Origin: Heyndrickxia shackletonii
GTDB lineage: Bacteria > Bacillota > Bacilli > Bacillales > Bacillaceae_C
Direction of reading: 5' to 3'
Length of the DNA: 64,000 bases
NCBI RefSeq assembly: GCF_001420715.1
Contig: NZ_LJJC01000004.1
Coordinates: 1,848,875 to 1,912,874 of the forward strand
The position numbers and the translations under genes are program-made. This document shows, in pieces, positions 17,527 to 26,166 of this stretch. Below the pieces are notes generated by a model. It searched no databases. It worked only from the letters and a program-made list of their open reading frames with translations, and was not told where the DNA came from. Position 1 is the stretch's first letter, and every line of letters starts with the position of its first letter.

Positions 17527-19422
17527 GTGCGCCCGGCATGGGTGTAGTCTCTAGGGTGAAAGTCCCGAACTGTGAAGGCAGAAGTAGCAGTTAGCTTAAC
17601 GCAAGGGTGTCCGTGGTGACGCGGAATCTGAAGGAAGCGAGCGGCAAACTTCCGGTCTGAGGAACACGAACTTCATACAAGGCTAGGTATCATTGGATGA
17701 GTTTGCAATACAAAACAAAGTCCTTTCTGCCGAAGGTGATACAAAGTAAATGAAGCAGATAGATGGAAGGAAAGATTGCACTCTTACCCGGGGAGGTCTG
17801 GTTGATACGCCAAGTACACTTGGTAACCTATCTAGTAATGGATAGCTGAACAATCAGAAGTCAGCCGAAGTCGTAGTACTTGGTTTGCTCGAGAGAATCA
17901 AGGAAGGACTGAACCATTTTAGGAGAACAAACACTCGGCAAACGGTTCTTTATGTATGAAAGCAGAAAATTCTTACGGAACCTACCTGAAAGGAAGAAAT
18001 GGTGAATTCCATGGGGGACTTCGGGAGGGCTTAGTAAAGAACCCACTTAATGAGAATGTATTGTTCACGTAGAAAGGATAAATCTCAATGTTAATGGAAC
18101 GAATGCTGTCACGGGAAAATCTTTTACTGGCATTAAAGCGAGTAGAAAAGAACAAAGGAAGTCATGGAGTAGACAATATGTCCGTAAAAGACCTACGAAG
18201 ACATATTCTCGAAACGTGGGATACACTTAAAACATCCTTAATGGAGGGTACTTATCAACCTTCTCCTGTCCGTCGGGTTGAAATCCCAAAACCGAACGGT
18301 GGAGTAAGGTTATTAGGTATCCCAACCGTGACAGACCGTTTCATCCAACAGGCGATTACTCAGATTTTAACCCCTATCTTCGACCCGACTTTTTCAACAC
18401 AGAGCTATGGTTTTCGACCAAACAAACGAGGTCATGACGGTGTTAGACAAGCGAAGAAATATATCGAAGAGGGATACCGATGGGTAGTCGACATGGACTT
18501 GGAGAAATTCTTTGATAAAGTCAATCATGATAGATTAATGCGGACTCTATCCAAAAGGATTCAAGACAGAACGCTCCTATCACTAATTCGGAAGTATCTA
18601 CAGTCTGGCATTATGATTAATGGAGTCATAACGAAATCCGAGGAGGGTACGCCCCAAGGTGGACCATTAAGTCCTTTACTCTCCAATATCGTTCTAGATG
18701 AACTAGACAAAGAGTTAGAAAAGAGAGGGCACAAGTTTGTCCGATACGCAGATGATTGTAATATCTACGTAAAATCGAGAAGAGCCGGAGAGCGAGTAAT
18801 GGACTCGATTACTACTTTCATTGAATTTACTCTAAAACTAAAGGTGAATCGAGAAAAGTCAGCTGTAGACAGACCTTGGAAAAGAAAGTTTTTAGGTTTT
18901 AGCTTCACATTTCATAAGAAACCGAAGGTGCGGATGTCAAACCAAAGTATTCAACGTGTCAAGAAACGGATACGAGAATTAACTTCAAGGTCAAAACCAA
19001 TTCCAATGGATTATAGAATAGAGAAGCTGAATCAATATTTGATTGGCTGGTGCGGATATTATGCATTAGCAGATACACCCACTATTTTCAAAGAATTAGA
19101 CGAATGGATTAGAAGGCGTCTCAGAATGTGCCAATGGAAAGAATGGAAGAAACCAAAAACCAAAGTAAGAAAACTCATTGGATTAGGGATTCCAAAAGAG
19201 AAGGCATACGAATGGGGAAACTCTAGAAAGAAATATTGGAGAATAGCCAGAAGCCCAATCCTACAGAAAACCCTCACAAACTCCTATTGGGAGATGCGAG
19301 GGCTGAAGAGTCTTTATGTGAGATATTCTCAACTACGTCAGACATAAATGGAACCGCCGTATACGGAACCGTACGTACGGTGGTGTGAGAGGTCGGGGGT
19401 TAGTCACCTCCTCCTACTCGAT
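17527..19422 (+). mobile_element. Group II intron, class C-like, with its own reverse transcriptase
   Basis: The 5' end reads GTGCGCCCGGCATGGGTG, matching the GUGYG splice-site consensus. About 560 bases of conserved ribozyme sequence (AGGGTGAAAGTCCCGAACTG and onward) precede the protein gene in domain IV. After that gene, 19349-19392 forms the domain V hairpin (CGTATACGG...GTACGTACGG), and a domain VI-like hairpin ends CCTACTCGAT at 19422. Insertion just beyond a terminator, and a protein of about 420 residues without an HNH endonuclease domain, point to bacterial class C. Both ends and the gene look intact, so it may still be mobile. The exact 3' boundary is inferred from the AY consensus. 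Confidence 0.9.
18088..19347 (+). CDS. ltrA: Group II intron-encoded reverse transcriptase/maturase
   Basis: The 419-residue protein supports intron splicing and reverse transcription into new sites. Reverse transcriptase motifs are clear: GIPTVTDRFIQQAI (77-90), VVDMDLEKFFD (133-143), TPQGGPLSP (188-196) and the catalytic YADD at 220-223. A maturase X segment follows (LNQYLIGWCGYYALADT). There is no C-terminal HNH endonuclease, which agrees with class C introns that rely on other priming. The gene lies wholly inside intron domain IV, with AAAGGA before ATG 18088. The frame is open throughout. Confidence 0.95.
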   Translation: MLMERMLSRENLLLALKRVEKNKGSHGVDNMSVKDLRRHILETWDTLKTSLMEGTYQPSPVRRVEIPKPNGGVRLLGIPTVTDRFIQQAITQILTPIFDPTFSTQSYGFRPNKRGHDGVRQAKKYIEEGYRWVVDMDLEKFFDKVNHDRLMRTLSKRIQDRTLLSLIRKYLQSGIMINGVITKSEEGTPQGGPLSPLLSNIVLDELDKELEKRGHKFVRYADDCNIYVKSRRAGERVMDSITTFIEFTLKLKVNREKSAVDRPWKRKFLGFSFTFHKKPKVRMSNQSIQRVKKRIRELTSRSKPIPMDYRIEKLNQYLIGWCGYYALADTPTIFKELDEWIRRRLRMCQWKEWKKPKTKVRKLIGLGIPKEKAYEWGNSRKKYWRIARSPILQKTLTNSYWEMRGLKSLYVRYSQLRQT

Positions 19423-19492
19423 TATTAAGTGAAATACGAAAAAATAAATAAATATCAATCATCCGTTGTTTCTTATGGTTATTCAATTGTTA

Positions 19493-19520
19493 TTACTATC
19501 CATAAAGGGTAGCTTTTTTT
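19493..19520 (+). terminator. Possible terminator between intron and spoIVB
   Basis: CTATCC and GGGTAG pair around an ATAAA loop and are followed by a CTTTTTTT tract. The stem is short, so confidence is moderate. Confidence 0.45.
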
Positions 19521-19660
19521 CATCAGCTTGTGTTATATTTCGAGCATTTCAAGGCTAAATTAAAACTGTAGCAATTAAAAAGAAAAAGGCTTATTTCTGC
19601 TACAAAAGATAAATAAAAAGATGAAATAAGTGTGGACTAGAAGCGAGGAGAGTGAAAAGT

Positions 19661-20947
19661 TTGAAATGGGAACTTCTTAGAAAATTGTTAGGTGGATTTC
19701 TCCTTGTTTCACTATGTTTTATAGGGTTTTCAAAACCTTTTCAAGACTATCTCCACATTCCAAAAAGTGTCACCCTCATTCAGGGTGATGAAATAAATTT
19801 CTCAAAAGCTGCTGAAGTTTCGGCGAATATTAATCCTTCCACGGAACATGTGAATGTACATGAAGAAAAAAATTCTCTTGCGATAAAAGGGAAAAAAGCC
19901 GGGCGAGATGAAATACTGTTAGAATTAGCAGGTTTGCCGATAAAAAAAGTTGACGTCAAAGTATTAAAAAATTTTCGAGTCATTCCTGGTGGACAATCAA
20001 TTGGAGTTAAATTAAATTCAAAGGGTGTGCTAGTGGTCGGGCATCATTTGGTTGATACCAAAAATGGCAAAGTATCACCCGGGGATCAAGCAGGTATCAA
20101 AGTAGGGGACATCATCACAAAATTAAATGGTCATACCATTGAAAAAATGTCAGATGTAGCTCCATTTGTTCAGCAAGCTGGGGAAAATGGAACTGCCCTG
20201 AAGGTAACTATTCAACGCGATTCTGGAAAATTTAATACAGAAATTGAGCCACAAAAAGATGAAATGGAAAAAATTTATAAATTAGGATTGTATATCAGAG
20301 ATTCCGCTGCCGGAATCGGTACCATGACATTCATTGATCCGAAATCAAAAAAATATGGAGCATTAGGACATGTTATTTCGGATATGGATACAAAAAAACC
20401 AATTGTTGTAGAAAATGGCCAAATTGTAAAATCAACTGTCACATCCATTGAAAAAGGTAGCAATGGTAATCCTGGTGAAAAACTGGCTCGATTTTCATCT
20501 GACCGAGAAGTAATTGGTGATATCAAACAAAATAGTCCATTTGGGATATTTGGTAATTTACACAAGGTAATCAAAAATGGTAATTATGATAAACCTTTAC
20601 CTATTGCCTTATCTGATCAGGTAAAAGAAGGTCCGGCAAAAATATTAACCGTTGTAAATGGTGATAAGGTCGAGGAATTTGACATAGAAGTAGTCAGTAC
20701 TATTCCTCAAAAGTTTCCTGCAACTAAAGGAATGATCATTAAAGTAACGGATCCTAAACTCCTTGCTAAAACGGGAGGAATAGTGCAAGGGATGAGCGGA
20801 AGCCCCATTATCCAGGATGGAAAATTAATAGGTGCTGTCACTCATGTTTTTGTCAATGATCCAACTTCCGGGTACGGAGTTCATATTGAATGGATGTTAA
20901 ACAAGGCCGGGATAAACATTTATAATGAGAAAGAAAAAGCAAGCTGA
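19661..20947 (+). CDS. spoIVB: SpoIVB peptidase (S55), forespore signal protease
   Basis: SpoIVB is secreted from the forespore and cleaves SpoIVFA to switch on pro-sigma-K processing in the mother cell. From the chosen start (428 residues) there is an N-terminal membrane anchor (about 7-23), a PDZ domain (about 115-190, with [14 protein letters not shown]) and an S55 protease domain with the catalytic His in [11 protein letters not shown] (His237) and Ser in VQGMSGSP (Ser379). TTG 19661 lies ten bases after GAGGAG; an in-frame GTG at 19652 is too close to that site. spo0A follows, as in B. subtilis. Confidence 0.96.
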   Translation: MKWELLRKLLGGFLLVSLCFIGFSKPFQDYLHIPKSVTLIQGDEINFSKAAEVSANINPSTEHVNVHEEKNSLAIKGKKAGRDEILLELAGLPIKKVDVKVLKNFRVIPGGQSIGVKLNSKGVLVVGHHLVDTKNGKVSPGDQAGIKVGDIITKLNGHTIEKMSDVAPFVQQAGENGTALKVTIQRDSGKFNTEIEPQKDEMEKIYKLGLYIRDSAAGIGTMTFIDPKSKKYGALGHVISDMDTKKPIVVENGQIVKSTVTSIEKGSNGNPGEKLARFSSDREVIGDIKQNSPFGIFGNLHKVIKNGNYDKPLPIALSDQVKEGPAKILTVVNGDKVEEFDIEVVSTIPQKFPATKGMIIKVTDPKLLAKTGGIVQGMSGSPIIQDGKLIGAVTHVFVNDPTSGYGVHIEWMLNKAGINIYNEKEKAS

Positions 20948-20977
20948 CAGAGCCATCTCTTCAGCTTGCTTTTTTTT
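20935..20977 (+). terminator. Intrinsic terminator overlapping the spoIVB stop
   Basis: AAAGCAAGCTGA pairs perfectly with TCAGCTTGCTTT and ends in eight T residues. The TGA stop of spoIVB is part of the upstream arm. Confidence 0.9.
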
Positions 20978-21055
20978 AATTCCATTTTCATATTTAAAAT
21001 GCTTAACGCCATAGTTAATTTTTTGTAAAATATGTTATGATAAAAATAAAGATTT

Positions 21056-21182
21056 TTCGACAAAATTAACATATTGTATCGAAAACGGTCGAAAACGAGA
21101 GAAATTTAAAGAAAACAAAAGAAAAACTTATTTTTTTGGGAAATTTTCAATAAATAGAAGGATTTTAAATGGAATTGTCGAA
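21056..21182 (+). promoter_or_regulatory. 0A boxes and likely spo0A promoter region
   Basis: Exact 0A boxes (TGTCGAA) occur at 21176-21182 and, on the other strand, at 21056-21062 (TTCGACA). GGTCGAA (21087-21093) and TATCGAA (21077-21083) are near matches. The AGGATTT at about 21160 followed by GAATTGTCGAAAA resembles a sigma-H promoter. In B. subtilis the sporulation promoter of spo0A is sigma-H dependent and autoregulated by Spo0A, which fits this arrangement. Confidence 0.6.
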
Positions 21183-21235
21183 AATGTTTATAGTACAAAA
21201 TTGAAAAGGGATTAAAACTGAGGAGGAAACTGCTA

Positions 21236-22024
21236 GTGAAGAAAATTAAAGTATTTGTAGTGGATGATAACCGAGAGTTAGTTTCATTATTAGAGGAATT
21301 TATTTCTTCTCAAGATGATATGGAGATAACTGGTGCAGCCTATAATGGCCAAGAATGTTTAGAATTAATTGAGGATGCTGCTCCAGATGTACTTATACTA
21401 GATATTATCATGCCTCATTTAGATGGACTAGGCGTATTGGAAAAAATCAAAGAATTAAATCTATCCTCTTTGCCTAACGTGATTATGCTGACTGCCTTTG
21501 GACAAGAGGATGTAACGAAAAAGGCTGTTGAACTTGGTGCATCGTATTTTATTTTAAAGCCATTTGACATGGAGAATTTAGCAAATCAGATACGTCAGGT
21601 AAGTGGAAAAGGAAGCTCTGTTATAAAAAGAACATCATCATCCATTAGAACTTCCGGTGAAACAAAAACGAAAAATTTAGATGCAAGTATCACAAGTATT
21701 ATTCATGAAATTGGTGTGCCTGCCCATATCAAAGGCTATCTATATTTACGGGAGGCTATCTCCATGGTATATAACGACATTGAGTTATTGGGATCTATTA
21801 CAAAGGTACTTTATCCAGATATCGCGAAAAAATACAACACTACTGCCAGTCGTGTGGAAAGGGCTATTCGCCATGCAATAGAAGTTGCTTGGAGCCGTGG
21901 CAATATCGATTCCATTTCCTCCTTATTTGGATATACTGTTAGCATGTCTAAAGCAAAACCAACAAATTCAGAATTTATCGCAATGGTTGCGGATAAGTTA
22001 CGGTTAGAGCATAAGGCAAGTTAG
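21236..22024 (+). CDS. spo0A: Sporulation master response regulator Spo0A
   Basis: When phosphorylated by the phosphorelay, Spo0A activates and represses the genes that commit the cell to sporulation. The 262 residues hold a receiver domain with the acidic pair Asp10-Asp11, the phospho-acceptor Asp56 (LDIIMP) and the FILKPFD lysine, then a hinge and the sigA-type DNA-binding domain with [17 protein letters not shown] as recognition helix region. The start is GTG 21236 with GAGGAGG upstream. It is preceded by 0A boxes and followed by a terminator. Confidence 0.97.
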   Translation: MKKIKVFVVDDNRELVSLLEEFISSQDDMEITGAAYNGQECLELIEDAAPDVLILDIIMPHLDGLGVLEKIKELNLSSLPNVIMLTAFGQEDVTKKAVELGASYFILKPFDMENLANQIRQVSGKGSSVIKRTSSSIRTSGETKTKNLDASITSIIHEIGVPAHIKGYLYLREAISMVYNDIELLGSITKVLYPDIAKKYNTTASRVERAIRHAIEVAWSRGNIDSISSLFGYTVSMSKAKPTNSEFIAMVADKLRLEHKAS

Positions 22025-22032
22025 GAATAAAC

Positions 22033-22064
22033 AAAAAACAGACTCGAAAAGAGTCTGTTTTTTT
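22033..22064. terminator. Intrinsic terminator between spo0A and the cold-shock gene
   Basis: AACAGACTC and GAGTCTGTT pair around a small A-rich loop and are followed by T residues on the plus strand. The A run on the other side lets it also serve the convergent cold-shock gene. Confidence 0.85.
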
Positions 22065-22075
22065 GTTTTTGGAAA

Positions 22076-22276
22076 TTAGTTTTTTTGAACGTTAGCAGCT
22101 TGAGGTCCGCGTGCTCCTTGTTCAATGTCAAAAGTTACTTTTTGGCCTTCATCAAGTGTTTTATAACCTTCGCCTTGAATCGCTGAGAAGTGAACGAATA
22201 CATCGTCTCCGCCTTCAACTTCGATGAAGCCGAAACCTTTTTCGCTGTTAAACCATTTTACTGTACCTTGTGTCAT
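22076..22276 (-). CDS. cspD: Cold-shock protein (CspD-like)
   Basis: This 66-residue single-domain OB-fold protein binds single-stranded RNA and acts as an RNA chaperone. RNP1 (KGFGFIEV) and RNP2 (VFVHFSAI) are intact. Among B. subtilis paralogues it looks most like CspD, but the paralogue name is uncertain. The start is ATG at 22276 with AGGAGGAAATAAA before it. A perfect 6-2-6 palindrome GTGTGTAAACACAC (22291-22304) lies just upstream of the ribosome binding site, and a longer reading frame through it is rejected. The 289-base gap to the divergent gene leaves room for a long leader, usual for csp genes. Confidence 0.93.
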   Translation of the reverse strand: MTQGTVKWFNSEKGFGFIEVEGGDDVFVHFSAIQGEGYKTLDEGQKVTFDIEQGARGPQAANVQKN

Positions 22277-22565
22277 TTTATTTCCTCCTAGTGTGTAAAC
22301 ACACAATGTATTACTATCCTTGCTCAAGTGATATTAGGCGATAAGTTATAACACTTTCTCTTTCCTTACATACCGAACAAAAATAATTCCCTTTAAGAAT
22401 ATCAGTTTATGCAAAAATAAGCAAGTATGACGTAGTTACTATGACTTGAATTTTAACAAATGAAAGTATATATTTTTTAAAACAATAATTTGGAATTTCT
22501 TCATGTTCATTATTCAAACCATATAATAAAATGTAGGAAAGAAAAAATGTTAAGGATGTGACAGC

Positions 22566-23306
22566 ATGACTCTTATTTTTGCTCACCGTGGTGCAGCCGG
22601 TACATATCCAGAAAATACAATGGATGCATTTATCGCAGCAGAAAAAAGTAATGCCGATGGGATTGAACTAGATGTTCAACTTTCAAAAGACGGTGAGATT
22701 GTAGTCATCCATGATGAAACGGTTAATCGAACCACGAATGGAAAAGGATTTGTTAAAGATTATCTTTTAAAAGATTTGCAAAAGTTAAATGCCAGTTACC
22801 AGTCAAAAAGTCTTAAAACTTTATTTAAGGCACCACATATTCCTTCATTAAGGGAAGTTTTCGAATGGATGAAAACAAATAACCTCTTATGCAATATTGA
22901 ATTAAAAACAGGGAAAATCGAATATCCCTTAATAGAGGAAAAAGTCATTCAATTAATTCGGGAGTATCATTATGAAGAAAGGATTATTATTTCTTCCTTT
23001 AATCATTATTCGATTATCCATTGTTACCGTTTGGCACCTGAAGTCGAAATCGCGCCATTATATTCAGATGGGCTGTTCATGCCTTGGATATACGCTTCCT
23101 CTATTCATGCTAAAGCAATCCATCCGAATTATAAAATTGCACCGGATGATATCATTACTTCTGCAATGGAATATGGAATTCAGGTTCGTCCCTATACAGT
23201 AAACAAAGAAAAGGATATCAATAGGCTTTTAAAGCTGTCCTGTTCTGCTATTATTACAGATTTTCCAGAAGAAGCAATTCAACTAAGAAACGCTTATACA
23301 AAATAA
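22566..23306 (+). CDS. yqiK: Glycerophosphodiester phosphodiesterase (YqiK-like)
   Basis: The 246-residue protein is a GDPD-family TIM barrel that hydrolyses glycerophosphodiesters to glycerol 3-phosphate and an alcohol. The signature HRGAAGTYPENTM is at residues 6-18, the GIELDVQLSKDGEIVVIHDE segment holds the metal and catalytic residues, and NIELKTG follows. It has no signal peptide, so it is probably cytoplasmic. The position near spo0A matches B. subtilis yqiK. The substrate is inferred from the family. Confidence 0.9.
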   Translation: MTLIFAHRGAAGTYPENTMDAFIAAEKSNADGIELDVQLSKDGEIVVIHDETVNRTTNGKGFVKDYLLKDLQKLNASYQSKSLKTLFKAPHIPSLREVFEWMKTNNLLCNIELKTGKIEYPLIEEKVIQLIREYHYEERIIISSFNHYSIIHCYRLAPEVEIAPLYSDGLFMPWIYASSIHAKAIHPNYKIAPDDIITSAMEYGIQVRPYTVNKEKDINRLLKLSCSAIITDFPEEAIQLRNAYTK

Positions 23307-23340
23307 AAAAATCTGCATATCTAAAATGCAGATTTTTTTG
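23306..23340 (+). terminator. Intrinsic terminator after the glycerophosphodiesterase gene
   Basis: AAATCTGCAT pairs with ATGCAGATTT around a short loop and continues as seven T residues. Confidence 0.85.
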
Positions 23341-23343
23341 TAT

Positions 23344-23376
23344 AAGCGCAAGCAGCCATCGGCTAGCGGCGCTTCC
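23344..23376 (-). repeat. Fragment of the second intergenic repeat family
   Basis: AGCGCAAGCAGC followed by CGGCTAGCGGCGCTTCC corresponds, on the minus strand, to the GGAAGCGCC start and the GCTTGCGCT end of the family seen complete at 30982 and 44528. The middle is missing, as if only the two ends remain. Confidence 0.5.
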
Positions 23377-23384
23377 TTTTTTTA

Positions 23385-23624
23385 TTACACTTTTTTACTG
23401 AAACGTTTTTGTACTTTATTACGCTTCCGATCACGATGGAAAATGAAACCGGCAATAAAACCAAGCCCACCGACAAAGAAAATAAGGCCCACTAAAAACT
23501 GTAGCCATAAATATGGAAATGGATGTTGTAATATTCCGAACAGCATATCCCTCATTAATTTTATACCGATTGCTGCGAAAATGCCGGGTATTACTAAAAT
23601 AAGCAGCGCAATTAATCGAATCAT
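23385..23624 (-). CDS. yqzF: DUF2627 membrane protein (YqzF)
   Basis: This 79-residue protein has two membrane segments (about residues 3-22 and 38-62) and a basic C-terminal tail (FHRDRKRNKVQKRFSKKV). Length and the PGIFAAIGIKLMRD segment match the DUF2627 family represented by YqzF, found next to the bkd cluster in Bacillus. Its function is unknown. It is transcribed against its neighbours, with an AGGAG site before ATG 23624. Confidence 0.8.
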   Translation of the reverse strand: MIRLIALLILVIPGIFAAIGIKLMRDMLFGILQHPFPYLWLQFLVGLIFFVGGLGFIAGFIFHRDRKRNKVQKRFSKKV

Positions 23625-23650
23625 CCTAAAAACTCCTTATTATTCACCTG

Positions 23651-23808
23651 GGTTGTTTTTGTATAGATTATAGTTTTTTGTAATTTGTTTTAAATCTTAA
23701 CTTAGCCTTAGTTTCGGGCATTTTTTCTTAAAAGGCTGCCCTGCTTAAGTAGACTACGGAAGGCTAGAAGATTTTCTCACAAAAACAACGAAGTTTAAGA
23801 AAAGAGCC
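23651..23808 (-). repeat. Dispersed intergenic element, copy D (upstream of bkdR)
   Basis: The 158-bp block begins GGTTGTTTTTGTA and ends TTTAAGAAAAGAGCC. Read on the minus strand it shows GGCTCTTTTCTTAAAC, TTAAGAAAAAATGCCCGAAA, GATTTAAAACAAATTAC and the diverged end ACAAAAACAACC, the same block order as copies A-C. It fills most of the gap between yqzF and bkdR. Confidence 0.65.
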
Positions 23809-23909
23809 TTACCTAAGAAAATGATATATTACTGATTAAATTTGTCAAGTGAACACTTTTTTCTTACAATAGAAATATGAAAAATATTGCAATTTTAGGA
23901 GGAAAAAAA

Positions 23910-24512
23910 TTGCAAAACGTGTTAGTGGTAGGTGGCGGTAAGGGTGGAACTGCTATTTTAAAAATATTTAAAAATAGTCATGATTTTAAGGTAGTTGCGA
24001 TTACAGATCCAAATGAAAATGCTATTGGAATTAAACTTGCAAAAGAATATGGAATTACAGTCGGAAAGGACTGGAGAACTTTTATTAACAATCCCATTGA
24101 TCTCATTGTAGAAGTAACTGGAGAGGAAAGAGTCTATCGGGAAATTCATGAAAAATGTAAAAAGGATACTATACTCATTCCGGGAAGTATTGCATTTCTC
24201 ATTGCAAAATTACTAGATGAAAAAGAGGACTTAATCAAAAAATTAAAGGATGAATCCTATAAACATCAACTAATTTTAAATTCTACAGATGAAGCAATGG
24301 TTGTGATCGATAACGAGGGGACTATTATCTTCTTTAATCGCAGTGCAGAGCGAATGACAGATGCGACTATGTCAGAGGCAGTGGGCAGCCATATATTGGA
24401 GATTATCCCAAACAGCCAGCTATTAAGGGTCATTCAAACGAGAAGAATCGAAGCAAACCAAGAAACGGAATTAAAGAATGGAAAAAAATTATTACAACTC
24501 GTATTCCAATGA
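23910..24512 (+). pseudogene. bkdR: bkdR 5' part, cut off by a frameshift in an A7 run
   Basis: This is the N-terminal third of BkdR, the sigma-54 activator of the branched-chain keto acid operon. It holds a dinucleotide-fold-like sensor domain (NVLVVGGGKGGTAILKIF) and the start of a PAS domain (LILNSTDEAMVVIDNEGTI). TTG 23910 follows a perfect AGGAGG. After NGKK the frame runs into LLQLVFQ and a stop. The expected continuation KIITTRIPM is present one frame away and would need one more A in the run at 24482-24488. Causes to consider are a real mutation, a homopolymer error or ribosomal slippage. Confidence 0.85.
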
Positions 24513-25972
24513 TAACGGATAACAATGAGATAATTGGAGCGATTGCTGTTTTTAAAGATGTTTCGGAAGTTGTTTCTCTTGCTGAAGAAATTACGAATCT
24601 AAAAGAAATTCAAACCATGCTGGAAGCTATTATACAATCGAGTGACGATGCCATCTCTGTAGTGGATGAATACGGGCGGGGGATATTAATTAATCCTGCA
24701 TACACACGTATTACTGGATTAACGGAAGAACAGGTCATCGGGCAGCCTGCAACAGCAGATATCTCTGAGGGAGAAAGCATGCATTTTAAGGTTCTCCAAA
24801 CAAGAAGACCAGTGCGTGGTGCAAAAATGCGGGTAGGCCCTATGAAAAAAGAAGTAATAGTAAATGTGGCACCTATTATTGTAAATGGAAAACTAAAGGG
24901 GAGTGTAGGTGTTATTCACGATGTCACGGAAATCCAATCTCTTACAAAAGAGCTTCATCTTGCAAGACAAATCATTCGAACACTGGAAGCAAAATATACA
25001 TTTGCCGATATCATCAGCCATTCAGAAGAAATGAATATTTCCGTAGAACAAGCAAAACTGGCAGCAAAAACACCTGTAACGATTCTATTAAGAGGAGAAT
25101 CTGGAACGGGGAAAGAATTGTTTGCTCACGCTATACATAATGCAAGTGATAGAAGATACAATAAGTTTGTTCGCGTAAATTGTGCAGCGATTTCTGAATC
25201 GTTGTTGGAAAGTGAATTATTTGGATATGAGGAAGGTGCTTTTTCTGGAGCTAAAAGAGGCGGCAAGAAGGGTTTGTTTGAGGAAGCAAATAATGGCAGC
25301 ATTTTTCTTGATGAAATAGGCGAATTAAGTATCAATACCCAAGCAAAATTGTTACGTGTTCTCCAAGAAAATGAGATAATACGCGTTGGTGGTACAAAAC
25401 CTATTCCAATTAATGTTCGAGTCATTGCTGCGACACATGTTAATTTAGAAAAAGCTATTGCAAACGGGTCCTTCAGGGAAGATTTATATTATCGGTTAAA
25501 TCGGATGCCCATTCAAATACCGCCATTACGAAATAGAAAAAAGGAAATTCCGTTTTTATGCGATCGTCTTATTCAAAAAATTAATCGTGATTATGGAAGA
25601 AATGTAGAAGGAGTAACACCAAAGGCCATGAATGTTTTAATGGACTACGACTGGCCTGGCAATGTCCGAGAGCTTGAGAATATTTTAGGTCGTGCTATTA
25701 TTTTCATGGATTACAGTGAAATTAATATAGATGTTAAACATTTAGTTTTTTTATCATCCGATAAAAACCTACATACTGCTTCATCTAATATTCATGTGAA
25801 AAATAAGGAATTAACACGGATGGTTGAGGATTTTGAGAGTCAAGTTATAAAAGAAACATTGGAAAACAATAATGGAAATAAGACTGCTACAGCAAAACAA
25901 TTAGGAATTTCATTAAGAAATCTTTATTACAAATTAGAAAAATACAATCTTGCAAACAATGACATGCAATAA
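24509..25972 (+). pseudogene. bkdR: bkdR 3' part: PAS, sigma-54 AAA+ and DNA-binding domains
   Basis: This part continues BkdR after the frameshift. It contains a second PAS domain ([19 protein letters not shown]), the AAA+ domain with Walker A GESGTGKE, the sigma-54-contacting loop [10 protein letters not shown] and Walker [10 protein letters not shown], and a Fis-type helix-turn-helix at the C-terminus ([20 protein letters not shown]). Taken alone the open frame would give about 487 residues from ATG 24509, but no ribosome binding site precedes that ATG, so separate expression is doubtful. All catalytic motifs are intact, which suggests a recent lesion or a sequence error. Confidence 0.88.
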
Positions 25973-26008
25973 TTTTCATGGTATGAATTTTTTTGCGCAT
26001 TCTATAAG

Positions 26009-26028
26009 AAGTTTTTGGCAAAAAACTT
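26009..26028. promoter_or_regulatory. Palindrome upstream of the sigma-54 promoter, candidate BkdR site
   Basis: AAGTTTTTGGCAAAAAACTT is a perfect palindrome with 8-base arms and a GGCA centre, about 72 bases before the -24 element. This is the usual distance for an enhancer site of a sigma-54 activator. A partial repeat (AAGAAGTTTTC) follows at 26033. The BkdR recognition sequence is not known to me, so this is inference. Confidence 0.4.
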
Positions 26029-26099
26029 TACCAAGAAGTTTTCACGAGAATTAGATGTTTTAGGGGTTTTTATCAATTTCGACAATGATAAATGAATGT

Positions 26100-26115
26100 T
26101 GGTACGATAATTGCA
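26100..26115 (+). promoter_or_regulatory. Sigma-54 (SigL) -24/-12 promoter of the bkd operon
   Basis: TGGTACGATAATTGCA matches TGGCAC-N5-TTGCA with a single change and keeps the exact 12-base spacing between the GG and GC pairs. It lies 52 bases before ptb, directly downstream of bkdR, as for the SigL-dependent bkd operon in B. subtilis. Confidence 0.85.
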
Positions 26116-26166
26116 TATTAAAAAAATGTCGTAAAAAATGATGCAAAAGGGGTTGAAGCAGCAGGA

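Noticed and set aside
17318-19422. Bacteriocin locus formed by the small peptide and the adjacent gene
   Set aside because: The adjacent gene is an intron reverse transcriptase in a self-contained ribozyme. There is no transporter, modification or immunity gene.
22277-22327. Extended cold-shock protein start
   Set aside because: The extra codons run through the palindrome and the ribosome binding site. ATG 22276 gives the standard 66-residue protein.
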